This document shows positions 8,793 to 17,207 of a DNA stretch of 64,000 bases, piece by piece. Numbering within the stretch: position 1 is the first letter of the stretch; each line of letters begins with the position of its first letter. The notes beneath the pieces are model-generated. The model was not told the DNA's origin, searched no databases, and saw nothing but the letters and a program-made list of their open reading frames with translations. Source of the DNA: Paenalicyclobacillus ferrooxydans (lineage in GTDB: Bacteria > Bacillota > Bacilli > Alicyclobacillales > Alicyclobacillaceae); the NCBI RefSeq assembly GCF_001399675.1, contig NZ_LJCO01000026.1, positions 20,013-84,012 of the forward strand. The letters are read 5' to 3'. Both the position numbers and the translations under genes were made by a program.

Positions 8793-9651
8793 CAATCTTA
8801 AACGCAACTTTGAGTCGGAACGCTCTGCTTCGAATGGTGGAGGGACTACACCGACTCAGAGCTCAGAATATAACAGGTTTCTCCGTGCCAGGCGCCGAAG
8901 AGTTGTATCCATTCGACTGTCACAAGTCGTGGTGTTGATTGTGATTTTGGCCATTTGGCAACTGGCAGCCAGCTTACAATGGGTCAACCCCATGCTGACG
9001 AGCAGTCCTTCGGCTATCGTGTCCCTGTTTGGTCAACTGCTTCACCAAGGAAAGATATTTACAGACACCCTCATTACGGCCAAGGAGACTGTTATTGGTT
9101 TTGTCGCATCGATGGTGATTGGCATCGCGATCGCGATTGTTCTGTGGTGGTCTTCGTACGTGTCGAATGTGCTCGATCCGTACCTTGTGGTACTGAATGC
9201 ATTGCCAAAAGTGGCTCTCGGTCCTATTTTCTATATCTGGCTTGGGGACCAGAAATCCATCTACGGTATGGCTATCGCCATTTCGGTGGTTGTCACCATC
9301 ATGATGCTGGCATCGGGCTTTCACGAAATTGACAAGGGCAAGTTAAAGCTGATGGAGTCGTTCGGCGCTTCGAAGTGGCAGGTGCTGACGAAGGTGGTAC
9401 TTCCTGCAAGCGTCCCGAACTTTGTATCCACCATGAAGGTGAACGTCGGCCTCACCCTGGTCGGTGTCATTATGGGCGAGTTTTTGTCTGCAAAAGCGGG
9501 ACTTGGATTCGAGATCACTTACGGCGGGCAGGTTTTCCAGATGGGACTCGTTATGACGAGTATTATGATGCTCGTTGTCCTCTCGCTCATCATGTACGGG
9601 TTGGTCAGTTATTTTGGCCGATGGTTAACGAAGAAGTACCATTTCGACTAA
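8773..9651 (+). CDS. ABC transporter permease (SsuC/TauC type)
   Basis: An inner-membrane permease with about six transmembrane segments. A hydrophilic N-terminal tail of ~45 residues precedes the first segment (VVVLIVILAIWQLAASL). The cytoplasmic EAA-like loop is visible at LKLMESFGASKWQVLTKVVL, which docks the ATPase. The start ATG overlaps the ATPase end and has GGAAG upstream. It pairs with the preceding ATPase and lipoprotein. Substrate unknown. Confidence 0.9.
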   Translation: MYESQSSNLKRNFESERSASNGGGTTPTQSSEYNRFLRARRRRVVSIRLSQVVVLIVILAIWQLAASLQWVNPMLTSSPSAIVSLFGQLLHQGKIFTDTLITAKETVIGFVASMVIGIAIAIVLWWSSYVSNVLDPYLVVLNALPKVALGPIFYIWLGDQKSIYGMAIAISVVVTIMMLASGFHEIDKGKLKLMESFGASKWQVLTKVVLPASVPNFVSTMKVNVGLTLVGVIMGEFLSAKAGLGFEITYGGQVFQMGLVMTSIMMLVVLSLIMYGLVSYFGRWLTKKYHFD

Positions 9652-9818
9652 GCTTCCGAATCCGCGTGGCTCGCGCTAGTTTCAACTCGATGACTCGACT
9701 TGGTCGGTCCAAGAATGGGATCGAGTACACAGTTGAAATTGGCTGCTTGCGCTGCATGTGTTTGGGTTCATGATTTGAGTTTGAAACATCCAGGATCCTG
9801 ATTAAATCACAAACAGAT

Positions 9819-9890
9819 CAGGAACGACGAACAAGTCAGGAACGACGAACAACCCAGGAACGACGAACAAGTCAGGAACGACGAACAACC
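9819..9890 (+). repeat. Four 18-bp tandem repeats
   Basis: The unit caggaacgacgaacaagt (last two bases alternate gt and cc) is repeated four times. It sits immediately before the long inverted repeat that ends the importer unit. Confidence 0.95.
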
Positions 9891-9972
9891 CAGCTGTTGT
9901 GCCCGGTCCGGTACCGCCGGTAGATGCGTCTGTTACATCGCAATCGGCGCCGCGGACCGCGGACAACAGCTG
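9891..9972. other. Long inverted repeat between convergent genes
   Basis: Outer arms cagctgttgt (9891-9900) and acaacagctg (9963-9972) are perfect. Inner arms ggtccg and cggacc add a second helix across a small internal loop. It lies between the permease and the convergent uvsE gene. It could stop transcription from both sides, though T-runs are weak. Apart from this element and the 18-bp repeats, the 338-bp gap holds nothing I recognise. Confidence 0.6.
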
Positions 9973-9989
9973 TTTCTGGATTCCAGTGT

Positions 9990-10958
9990 CTATGGTCGGT
10001 ACTCAATCACTCCTGCCTCCAAAACGTGGATATAGTCCTCCTTTTCCAACGCTTTGCTGAGTGCAAATAAGGCCTCATCTTTCATCTTCGCTTCGAGCAT
10101 CACATCGAGATCGACATTGAATTCCCGAACGAGATCGAGAAATGGAAGTAAATCGTGAGGGTTGAGAAAGTCTGCATGCGCCCGGAAATCCTTCTCGCTT
10201 TTAGGGGAAGAGACGTGGGATTTCGGTGGCAGCCCTGTATCTGCCCAAGACTGCAGAAACGTCGGGATGACATCGGACAGCGAAACTCCGTCTTCATGGT
10301 TGCAGGCGTGGTGATGGATGTCGAGTACGTGCGGTACACCGACCTTCCCGCAGAGCTCTTGTGTTTCGTGGGCCGTGTAGGTTTTATCGTCATTTTCGAG
10401 CATGATCCGTTCTTGTACCGCCACAGGTACGCGAGCCCAATTATCTACAAACCTCTGCATCGCACTCGCTTTGTCATTGTACGCTCCGCCAACATGCAAG
10501 ACGAGGCTTGGTGATTCAGGAAGGCCCATGGCCTCGAGCATTCTGACATGGTTCGAGAGATCGTGAATGGACTGCGCGAGGACGTCTTCTTTCGGTGTGT
10601 TCAGGAGGGTGAAGTGGTCCGGGTGGAAACTGACACGCATCCTGTGATCTGCAACAAACCTCCCAATGTCGAGAAAGTGGCTTTGCAATCGGCCGATAAA
10701 ATCGAAGTCCCGCGTCTCTGGGTGGCCAAAGAGCGGAATGAGCTTGGATGAAAACCGATACAGATAGACCCCGGATGCCCTGGCGTGCCGAAGAATGCGG
10801 AGCGTATTGACAAGATTCTGCTGCGCGATGTTGGTGGCCTTTTGGAGTGCCGCTTCGCGATCGGCGATGCTTTGAAACGTTTTGTACGTCATGGTTTTCG
10901 ACGGAGATGCATTCGTCAGTGACAAGGCCATTGCGACAAAACCAAACCGGACTCTCAT
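9990..10958 (-). CDS. uvsE: UV DNA damage endonuclease UvsE
   Basis: A metal-dependent endonuclease that nicks DNA 5' to UV photoproducts and starts alternative excision repair. The protein begins MRVRFGFVAMALSLTNASPS, typical of UVDE. It has the TIM-barrel metal-site motifs SFHPDHF, VLHVGGAYNDK, IMLENDDKTYT, LDIHHHACNHED and MLEAKMKD. Length (~322 aa) is normal. ATG 10958 is chosen over an upstream in-frame ATG (11003) because it gives the family N-terminus and has AGAAGGG upstream. The gene is monocistronic. Confidence 0.93.
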   Translation of the reverse strand: MRVRFGFVAMALSLTNASPSKTMTYKTFQSIADREAALQKATNIAQQNLVNTLRILRHARASGVYLYRFSSKLIPLFGHPETRDFDFIGRLQSHFLDIGRFVADHRMRVSFHPDHFTLLNTPKEDVLAQSIHDLSNHVRMLEAMGLPESPSLVLHVGGAYNDKASAMQRFVDNWARVPVAVQERIMLENDDKTYTAHETQELCGKVGVPHVLDIHHHACNHEDGVSLSDVIPTFLQSWADTGLPPKSHVSSPKSEKDFRAHADFLNPHDLLPFLDLVREFNVDLDVMLEAKMKDEALFALSKALEKEDYIHVLEAGVIEYRP

Positions 10959-11188
10959 GAACGGGCACCCTTCTCTGGAAAGATAAACGCTTATAACAGC
11001 CATAGCGTGTCCGACAAAGACGGTGGTATGCCAGAGATTACGTATGTGACGGCAGATTTGGGTTTGTAATTTAAGAGTGGTATCTTCGTAATAGGGTGAC
11101 TCGAAGTCCCCATCGCGGATCTACTGTCCGTTCATAGATACGCCTGCGCATAAACAACAGAGAACTGGTAAGGAGGAGGACGACGAGT

Positions 11189-11752
11189 ATGTACGATGTA
11201 GCGATTATTGGTGCCGGGCCCGCGGGCGCAAGTGCAGCCATCTTTACTGCGAAGGCAGGAAAGAAGACCGTTGTTTTTGATAATGAGCAGAGTGTCACGA
11301 GACGAGCTTGGATTGAGAATCACTATGGAGCACCAAACATTTCCGGACCGGACCTGGTTGATGCAGGCAAAAAACAGGCCGAGCAACACGGTGCGGAAAT
11401 TGTGATTGCTGAAGTGACGGACGTCGTCAAACAGGGCGACGGATTGCAGGTTGTGACAGACAAGGGGTCGTATGAGGCCAAGCATGTGATTATTGCCACG
11501 GGTATGTACACAGGCCTCGCTGAGAAGATTGGGGTAGCCACGAAGCCTGGGACTGAGCCACGGGTGAAGACAATTGTCGATGTCGATCCCGAGGGGAAGA
11601 CCAGCATCAATGGTATCTGGGCTGCCGGAACAATTGCGGGCGTCAGCATGCATACGATTATCACGTCAGGTGACGGTGCCAAGGTCGCCATCAATATCAT
11701 CAGCGAAATGAACGGCGAGCGCTATGTTGACCACGACGTGTTGAAAAAGTAA
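11189..11752 (+). CDS. Short FAD-dependent oxidoreductase (TrxR-like, one domain)
   Basis: A thioredoxin-reductase-like flavoprotein of only 187 residues. It has the FAD dinucleotide motif GAGPAGASAAIFTAKAG at the N-terminus, ATGMYTGLAEK, and the C-terminal FAD motif GIWAAGTIAGVSMHT. The NADPH-binding domain and CxxC redox pair found between these in true thioredoxin reductases are absent, so it cannot be a standard TrxB. Short homologues of this kind are known to me only as uncharacterised oxidoreductases. AAGGAGGAGG precedes the ATG. A strong terminator follows. Confidence 0.8.
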   Translation: MYDVAIIGAGPAGASAAIFTAKAGKKTVVFDNEQSVTRRAWIENHYGAPNISGPDLVDAGKKQAEQHGAEIVIAEVTDVVKQGDGLQVVTDKGSYEAKHVIIATGMYTGLAEKIGVATKPGTEPRVKTIVDVDPEGKTSINGIWAAGTIAGVSMHTIITSGDGAKVAINIISEMNGERYVDHDVLKK

Positions 11753-11778
11753 AGAGGTCAGACCTCTTAAACGGTACG

Positions 11779-11826
11779 AAAAAAGTGGTGTGTGGGTTGC
11801 TTCGGCAATGCGCACGCCACTTTTTT
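11779..11826 (+). terminator. Rho-independent terminator
   Basis: A long stem from gtggtgtgtgggttgc to gcaatgcgcacgccac (several G-U pairs) with a TTCG tetraloop, flanked by A- and T-runs. A smaller hairpin (aagaggt...acctctt) directly follows the stop codon upstream. Confidence 0.92.
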
Positions 11827-12288
11827 GTTTCTTACCTAATGTTACAAGTCTATACGGCTTTATTTTTTATTTCGAGAGTTTTTCCGATGATTTTATCCAA
11901 GTCTGCTGGACTATTCAAAATAGTTCACATTGCCCTCCTTGCCCTTTTCGGATTGCTCTAAGATTTGATTGAATCCAGAGTCTGCGGTTGTTTGAACGCC
12001 CAACAATTTCCTGGCTCTGAGCAGTCAGGTCTGACTCCGCCGCGGCGGCGGTCACACAACTGGGAATGGATGTTGATTCTGCTGGAGATGGCATGAGGGG
12101 TGCGCGTTCCCCTGTCAAAGCCGAAGCAGGCGCGCGAACTGCAATTGCAATCGCTTTCAGCTTTGTTCCACAGGATCATTCGCCGGGGACTTCGAGGCAA
12201 AAGAGGGTGGGGATTCGGACAGTCAAAACCTCGGCTCTGCTTGCAGCACGTTCTTGTTCAAAGACTTGCCTTCATGGGGGAGAGGTAG
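11827..12288. other. Intergenic region with no convincing gene
   Basis: About 460 bp between the flavoprotein terminator and the zinc-ribbon ORF. Short open frames on both strands lack ribosome binding sites and family resemblance. I see no riboswitch or tRNA. It presumably carries the promoter of the fumarate reductase unit. Confidence 0.6.
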
Positions 12289-12504
12289 ATGGAACAGTCC
12301 CGTTGTTGTGGCGCTCCCATTGTTGTCGAAGTCAGACCGGATTTGCCGAATTTCACCGATGATGATTACGAACTCAGAGTTCCATTCAGAATCTGTTCAG
12401 TCTGCGGAGCCGTCATCATCGAAGACAGATACCAAGGAGGGAATGCGTCTGATGCAACTGCAAAAGGCAATGTCGTACAACCCGCGGGGAGACTTCCTGG
12501 TTGA
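12289..12504 (+). CDS. Small zinc-ribbon protein overlapping frdC
   Basis: A 71-residue ORF preceded by GGGGGAGAGG at good spacing. It contains CCG near the start and ICSVCGAVI later, a paired Cys layout suggesting a zinc ribbon, separated by an acidic segment (FTDDDYE). The C-terminal ~18 residues overlap the start of the next gene in another frame. I do not recognise a named family. The overlap suggests translational coupling to the fumarate reductase membrane subunit. It could be a chance ORF, but the Cys pairs and ribosome site argue for a real product. Confidence 0.55.
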   Translation: MEQSRCCGAPIVVEVRPDLPNFTDDDYELRVPFRICSVCGAVIIEDRYQGGNASDATAKGNVVQPAGRLPG

Positions 12505-13084
12505 GACAGCCCAGATGGTGAGCGGACTGCTTTTGGTTCTCTTTTTGTGGGCGCACATGTTGTTTGTGGCTTCAATCTGGCTTGGGCAAGGCTCTTTTAA
12601 TGCGTTAGCGGGCTTTATGGATCGTTATGGACTGTTACCACTTACCATTGTCTTTCTGGTACTGGTCTTTGGTACTCACGTCGGAGCCGTCCTTCGACGC
12701 ATGCCGCGGCAGTACGCGGAACAGAGGGTCGTTTGGAAACATGCGAAATTGATTCACCACGGGGACACATGGTCATGGGTGTTTCAGTCCATCACCGGAT
12801 CCGCCATTATCGTACTCGCCGTCGTTCATATTGCAATTGTATCGTTCGCAGGTATCAACGTGCACCTCAGCTCCCTGCGCGTAGCGAACCCTGGATTTCT
12901 TGTATTCTACATTGTTCTGTTGCTGCTCTCTGAGTACCACGCCAGCGTGGGATTGTACCGCATCCTTGTAAAGTGGGGATTTGTCAATCGCTACAGCATG
13001 AAGCGAGTACTCAACGTCGTCAGCGTCCTGTTTATCGTCGTTGGCGGTGTGTCTCTGTGGATCCTGTACAGTTTGGGGGCGTAA
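12452..13084 (+). CDS. frdC: Fumarate reductase/succinate dehydrogenase cytochrome b subunit
   Basis: The diheme membrane anchor of a type B quinol:fumarate reductase or succinate dehydrogenase. Five membrane helices are visible. Candidate heme His residues are in LWAHMLF, FGTHVGAV, AKLIHHGDTW and VVHIAIV. Resemblance to Wolinella FrdC is strong around helices I, III and IV, including EYHASVGLYRILVKWG, whose Glu matches the proton-pathway Glu of that enzyme as I recall it. AAGGAGG lies 11 bases before ATG 12452; ATG 12443 is too close to it. The flavoprotein gene starts 6 bp after the stop. Confidence 0.85.
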   Translation: MQLQKAMSYNPRGDFLVETAQMVSGLLLVLFLWAHMLFVASIWLGQGSFNALAGFMDRYGLLPLTIVFLVLVFGTHVGAVLRRMPRQYAEQRVVWKHAKLIHHGDTWSWVFQSITGSAIIVLAVVHIAIVSFAGINVHLSSLRVANPGFLVFYIVLLLLSEYHASVGLYRILVKWGFVNRYSMKRVLNVVSVLFIVVGGVSLWILYSLGA

Positions 13085-13090
13085 GGATAG

Positions 13091-14914
13091 ATGGGGCAAT
13101 ACGAGATGTTTGTTACTGATGTGCTGGTCATCGGAGCCGGATTGGCTGGAGAACGTGCCGCCATTGAATCCGCGCGCAACGGGTTAAATGTAACGCTGCT
13201 GAGTCTGGTACCGCCAAGACGTTCACACAGTTCGGCCGCTCAAGGCGGTATGCAGGCGTCACTTGGAAACACAGCCATGGGAAAAGGGGACAGTCCGGAT
13301 GTCCACTTTATGGATACGGTCAAGGGTTCGGACTGGGGGTGCGAACAGGATGTAGCCCGCATTTTTGCGGATACCGCTCCGATTGTCATGCGTGAGATGG
13401 CTCACTGGGGTGTGCCATGGAACCGCGTCACACTTGAAAAGCGCGTTTATGACGGCAAAGAGATCCATGAAGACCCCGAGAAGGTTGGCTTGATTTCAGC
13501 CCGTAACTTTGGCGGTACAGCTAAGTGGCGCACCTGTTATACATCGGATGGCACTGGACATACGGTTCTTTATACCATGGACAGTATTGTTCAGAAATAC
13601 GGGATTACCGTTCACGACAGGGTAGAGGCCCTTAGCTTGATCCATGATGGGGAGACCTGTTACGGCGCGATTGTCAGAGACCTCCGGACTGGTCAGCTGC
13701 GCGTCTACACCGCCAAGTCGACGGTCATTGCGACAGGCGGCTATGGCAGGTTATACGGCGCCTCTACGAATGCTGTAATTAACGAAGGAACCGGTATGTC
13801 GATTGCCTATGATACAGGCGTTGTTCCGCTTGGCAATATGGAAGCTGTTCAGTTCCATCCAACCGGAATTGTTCCGTCCTGGATCCTGATTACCGAAGGC
13901 GCTCGCGGCGATGGCGGATACTTACTTGACAAAAACGGTTACCGCTTCATGCCAGATTACGAGCCAAACAAGAAAGAACTTGCATCTCGTGACGTTGTGT
14001 CAAGGCGCATGATTCAACACATTCGGGCCGGGTACGGTGTAGACAGCCCTTATGGTCAACACCTGTGGCTCGACATCAGGCACCTTGGGGCAAAACACAT
14101 CAATACAAACTTGCGTGAGATTGCGACCATCTGCCGTCAGTTTAACGGGATCGATCCGGTGCACGAACTCATCCCGGTGCGCCCGACACAGCATTACAGC
14201 ATGGGCGGCATCCGGACCAATATCGACGGACAGGCCTACGGCTTGAAAAATCTTTGGGCGCTTGGCGAAGCCGCATGCTGGGACTTGCACGGATTCAACC
14301 GGCTTGGCGGAAACTCGCTTGCAGAGACCGTCGTCGCGGGCAAGATTATCGGCGAGAAAATCGCAGAATACACCAAAGATGTGTCGCTTAAAGTTTCTAC
14401 TTCGCTTGTGGAAGACCATCTCTTGATTCAGCAGAAGCGGATCGAACAGCTGCGCGAGCGAAAAGGGACAGAGAACGTCTACGACCTACGTAATCGGATG
14501 GAACACACGCTCAACACCAACGTTCACGTGTTCCGCACCGAAGAGCACCTGTTAGAAGCCGTTCATGAACTCCAGGAACTCAATGAACGGGCGAAGTACA
14601 TCAAACTCCGCGGTGAGGGTAAGGGTGCAGACCCTGAACTTGCATTCGCGCTGCGACTGCCTGGCATGATTCGCCTGGCCCTTACCATTGCTACGGGTGC
14701 ACTCGCGAGGACTGAGAGCCGAGGCAGCCACTTCCGCGAAGACTATCCGAAGCGTGATGACGAGAACTGGTTGAAACGCACGCTGGCTTACTGGCGAGAA
14801 GGTGCGAAAGGGCCGGAACTGGAGTATGAACCGGTGAAGATCACCGAGTCACCCCCGGGAGACCGCGGATATGGCGAAGCCACAGCAGGAGCGAAACCTC
14901 TGGTCAAGCAATAA
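13091..14914 (+). CDS. frdA: Fumarate reductase/succinate dehydrogenase flavoprotein
   Basis: The catalytic subunit with covalent FAD that interconverts succinate and fumarate. The FAD-binding motif VLVIGAGLAGERAAIE is at the N-terminus. HSSAAQGGMQASLGN contains the expected FAD-linking His region. The active-site segments RPTQHYSMGGI and HGFNRLGGNSLAE are present. VKGSDWGCEQDVARIF and HWGVPWNRV are close to the Wolinella-type sequence. Length 607 aa is normal. AAGGATAG precedes the ATG. It lies in the operon order C-A-B with minimal spacing. Confidence 0.93.
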   Translation: MGQYEMFVTDVLVIGAGLAGERAAIESARNGLNVTLLSLVPPRRSHSSAAQGGMQASLGNTAMGKGDSPDVHFMDTVKGSDWGCEQDVARIFADTAPIVMREMAHWGVPWNRVTLEKRVYDGKEIHEDPEKVGLISARNFGGTAKWRTCYTSDGTGHTVLYTMDSIVQKYGITVHDRVEALSLIHDGETCYGAIVRDLRTGQLRVYTAKSTVIATGGYGRLYGASTNAVINEGTGMSIAYDTGVVPLGNMEAVQFHPTGIVPSWILITEGARGDGGYLLDKNGYRFMPDYEPNKKELASRDVVSRRMIQHIRAGYGVDSPYGQHLWLDIRHLGAKHINTNLREIATICRQFNGIDPVHELIPVRPTQHYSMGGIRTNIDGQAYGLKNLWALGEAACWDLHGFNRLGGNSLAETVVAGKIIGEKIAEYTKDVSLKVSTSLVEDHLLIQQKRIEQLRERKGTENVYDLRNRMEHTLNTNVHVFRTEEHLLEAVHELQELNERAKYIKLRGEGKGADPELAFALRLPGMIRLALTIATGALARTESRGSHFREDYPKRDDENWLKRTLAYWREGAKGPELEYEPVKITESPPGDRGYGEATAGAKPLVKQ

Positions 14915-14937
14915 GAGGTGGATGGGAGGACACAAGA

Positions 14938-15678
14938 ATGGCTGGACGTGAACTGACGTTTCGGATTATGAGATACAACCCCGAAACGCCCGAAGTCAAA
15001 CCACACTTACAGGACTTTAAGCTTTTTGAAGAGCCCGGCATGACCCTGTTTGTGGTATTGAACAAAATTCGTGAAGAACAGGATTCAAGTCTGCGTTTTG
15101 ACTTTGTGTGTCGGGCATCGATTTGTGGATCGTGCGGCATGCTCGTCAACGGTAGACCGACTCTGGCATGCCGAACGCTGACGAAGGACCTGCCTGATGT
15201 AACGACGCTGCTCCCTCTGCCAGTGTTTAAGCTGCTCGGTGATTTGTCTGTAGACACCGGAACCTGGTTCCGTGAAATGTCTATCCGAACCGAATCCTGG
15301 GTTCATGATGATTCCGAGTTTGATCCGACCAAGCAAGAGGAACGCATGGATAACGAAGAGGCTCTAAAGATTTACGAGGCAGAGCGTTGCATCGAGTGTG
15401 GCTGCTGCATTGGAGGCTGCGCTACGGCCAACATCCGTCCGGGGTTTATCGGAGCTGCTGGTATTAACCGCGTCGCTCGATTCATGGTTGACCCGCGGGA
15501 CAAGCGGACTGAGCAGGAGTATTTTGAAGTCGTGGGCAGTGAGGACGGTGTGTTTGGATGCATCGGCCTGATGGCCTGTGACGACAACTGCCCCGTTGGG
15601 GTACCGCTGCGTGGGCAGATCGCTTACGTCCGGCGCAAGATGGCCAGTGCAGGTTGGAAGATGAAGGTCGGTCGGTAA
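14938..15678 (+). CDS. frdB: Fumarate reductase/succinate dehydrogenase iron-sulfur subunit
   Basis: The electron-transfer subunit carrying three iron-sulfur clusters. The [2Fe-2S] cysteines are in VCRASICGSCG and LACRTL. Those of the [4Fe-4S] and [3Fe-4S] clusters are in RCIECGCCIGGC and FGCIGLMACDDNCPVG. Segments such as LLPLPVFKLLGDLSVDTG and FIGAAGINRVARFM look like epsilonproteobacterial FrdB rather than Bacillus subtilis SdhB. A terminator follows 32 bp after the stop, so the operon ends here. Confidence 0.93.
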   Translation: MAGRELTFRIMRYNPETPEVKPHLQDFKLFEEPGMTLFVVLNKIREEQDSSLRFDFVCRASICGSCGMLVNGRPTLACRTLTKDLPDVTTLLPLPVFKLLGDLSVDTGTWFREMSIRTESWVHDDSEFDPTKQEERMDNEEALKIYEAERCIECGCCIGGCATANIRPGFIGAAGINRVARFMVDPRDKRTEQEYFEVVGSEDGVFGCIGLMACDDNCPVGVPLRGQIAYVRRKMASAGWKMKVGR

Positions 15679-15710
15679 GTGCAAGTGCAGGGAATCATTC
15701 ATGATATAGA

Positions 15711-15748
15711 AAAGGCGGGCACCTTGTGGTGTCCGCCTTTGGGTTTTT
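15711..15748 (+). terminator. Rho-independent terminator of frdCAB
   Basis: Stem aaaggcgggcacc with ggtgtccgccttt (one G-U pair), a ttgt loop, then gggttttt. Confidence 0.9.
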
Positions 15749-15962
15749 GTCAGGTTTTCATTACAGTTGAGAAACGTCGCAAGCCCAACCTCTCGAGCGA
15801 CCATGCGGCTCCGAAGACCGCGCCTGATGAATCTAAACCACTGGTAGTGCACGGGGAATGTAGACACCCAAATTTGTCTCGGCAATACACGTAAACCTGC
15901 TCAACATAAAAAGGATACCACACTTATACCGATTTTACAATGAATGGTTTTTCGCGATCCGT

Positions 15963-16199
15963 TTAGTGAGGCAAAATACGCTGTTCGTTAGTCTCTTCTC
16001 CCACTTTCCCTGATTGCTTCAGTAGACCGCCAGGGACTGAAGTTGACCTTCTCGTCAGGGTCTTATGACGATCCGACAATTGGGCGTTGTCAAAATCCGC
16101 TCTAGACATGACACTCGTACTGCTCCCTAGGCCGCTCATACTTAGAAAGACGGCTTTCAAGACACTCGAAACAGTCCACTGCTCCTTGGTCATGTTCAT
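15963..16199 (-). CDS. Small hypothetical protein, 78 aa
   Basis: A short Ser/Thr-rich, basic protein beginning MNMTKEQWTVSSVLKAVF. AAGGAGAG lies five bases upstream of the ATG on the minus strand, which is the main reason to believe it. No domain, signal or membrane helix is clear. Longer in-frame starts upstream lack a ribosome site. Function unknown; moderate chance that it is not translated. Confidence 0.5.
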   Translation of the reverse strand: MNMTKEQWTVSSVLKAVFLSMSGLGSSTSVMSRADFDNAQLSDRHKTLTRRSTSVPGGLLKQSGKVGEETNEQRILPH

Positions 16200-16525
16200 T
16201 CGCTCTCCTTGCTTGCCCTTGATGTTCATCCTAAAAGTATGGCTTATCCCAAAAGGGTATTCCTGCTTCCTCAAATCCTTAGAACGAAAGAAAAAGTCCC
16301 TCCCTCACAGTCGGACAGCTTCTGCTCGGGAGGTTACATTGAAGAATTGGTCAAGTTCATTGTAAGCCGGAATTGTTGAGAGCGTGTGATGCAGCCGTCG
16401 ATCTTTTGTGTTTTTGCAAATTCAAAGTTCAAGCACGACACGAGCCGGAGCCAAGGACTGTTCTAAGTATGGTTCTGAGGTGAACTCATCATATTAAGGG
16501 GCAGATAAACGAGGTGGGGATTCTG
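16200..16525. other. Divergent intergenic region
   Basis: This gap separates the small minus-strand gene from the acetyltransferase. It must hold promoters for both. I see no structured RNA or repeat in it. Confidence 0.5.
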
Positions 16526-17062
16526 ATGAGTTTTTACGATCGGCTGTCCAATTACTTTCCTGAGCATGAAATGAAACACGAGGGTCAGTTAAATGACCTG
16601 ATTGATCATCACGAGGCTTACAAAGTTCACGAAGAAGAGGATTTCGTCGTGACGTACGCAGAGTTTCCAGATTTCATCTTTATTGATTATCTGCTCGTGA
16701 GTCCCAAAACGCGCGGAAAGGGCACTGGTACGAAAGTACTCGACACCTTCAAACGCCGACACAAGAACATCATTCTCGAGGTGGAGCCTCCGGACGGGGA
16801 TGATTCGGATACTGTCGGCCGGATCCGCTTTTATGAGAAAAACGGGTTCCAAAAAGCTGAGCACATTGAGTACACTCGCTCCGATGACGACGGAACGCCG
16901 TACACGATGGACATCTATTACTGGACACCAAACGAAGACGGCGAAAAGTCTATCCTGAAACAAATGGCGACGGTTTGTCGTGAGATCCACAACTTTCGTG
17001 CGCTGAAGTACTACGGCCGTCTGATTGCCGAGCCAGACGAGGTGCTCAGTTGGCTCCATTGA
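16526..17062 (+). CDS. GNAT family N-acetyltransferase
   Basis: An acetyl-CoA-dependent N-acetyltransferase. The coenzyme A pyrophosphate loop is visible as SPKTRGKGTGTKVLDTF, followed by strand IILEVEP and the late FYEKNGFQKA motif. The N-terminus (MSFYDRLSNYFPEHEMKHEG) and a ~40-residue C-terminal extension are outside the core fold. ATG 16526 has GAGGTGGGG upstream; a GTG twelve bases earlier is less likely. Substrate cannot be predicted. Confidence 0.85.
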   Translation: MSFYDRLSNYFPEHEMKHEGQLNDLIDHHEAYKVHEEEDFVVTYAEFPDFIFIDYLLVSPKTRGKGTGTKVLDTFKRRHKNIILEVEPPDGDDSDTVGRIRFYEKNGFQKAEHIEYTRSDDDGTPYTMDIYYWTPNEDGEKSILKQMATVCREIHNFRALKYYGRLIAEPDEVLSWLH

Positions 17063-17097
17063 ACGATATACGTCAGCGAAATGACCCACAGCACCCG

Positions 17098-17190
17098 CAT
17101 CATTGAAACGACCACAGGACCGGCATAAATTGAACGACCGACATCATGAACGACCGACATCATGAACGACGGACATCATGAACGACCGAC
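17098..17190 (+). repeat. Tandem gaacgaccgacatcat repeats
   Basis: About four or five copies of a ~17-bp unit (gaacgaccgacatcat with minor changes) run up to the ribosome binding site of aspD. Confidence 0.9.
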
Positions 17191-17207
17191 ATAAAGGAGA
17201 GGTTTTT

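Noticed and set aside
12254..12451. 66-residue N-terminal extension of FrdC
   Set aside because: Overlaps the zinc-ribbon ORF and is not conserved in the family; the ribosome site is at 12434-12440.
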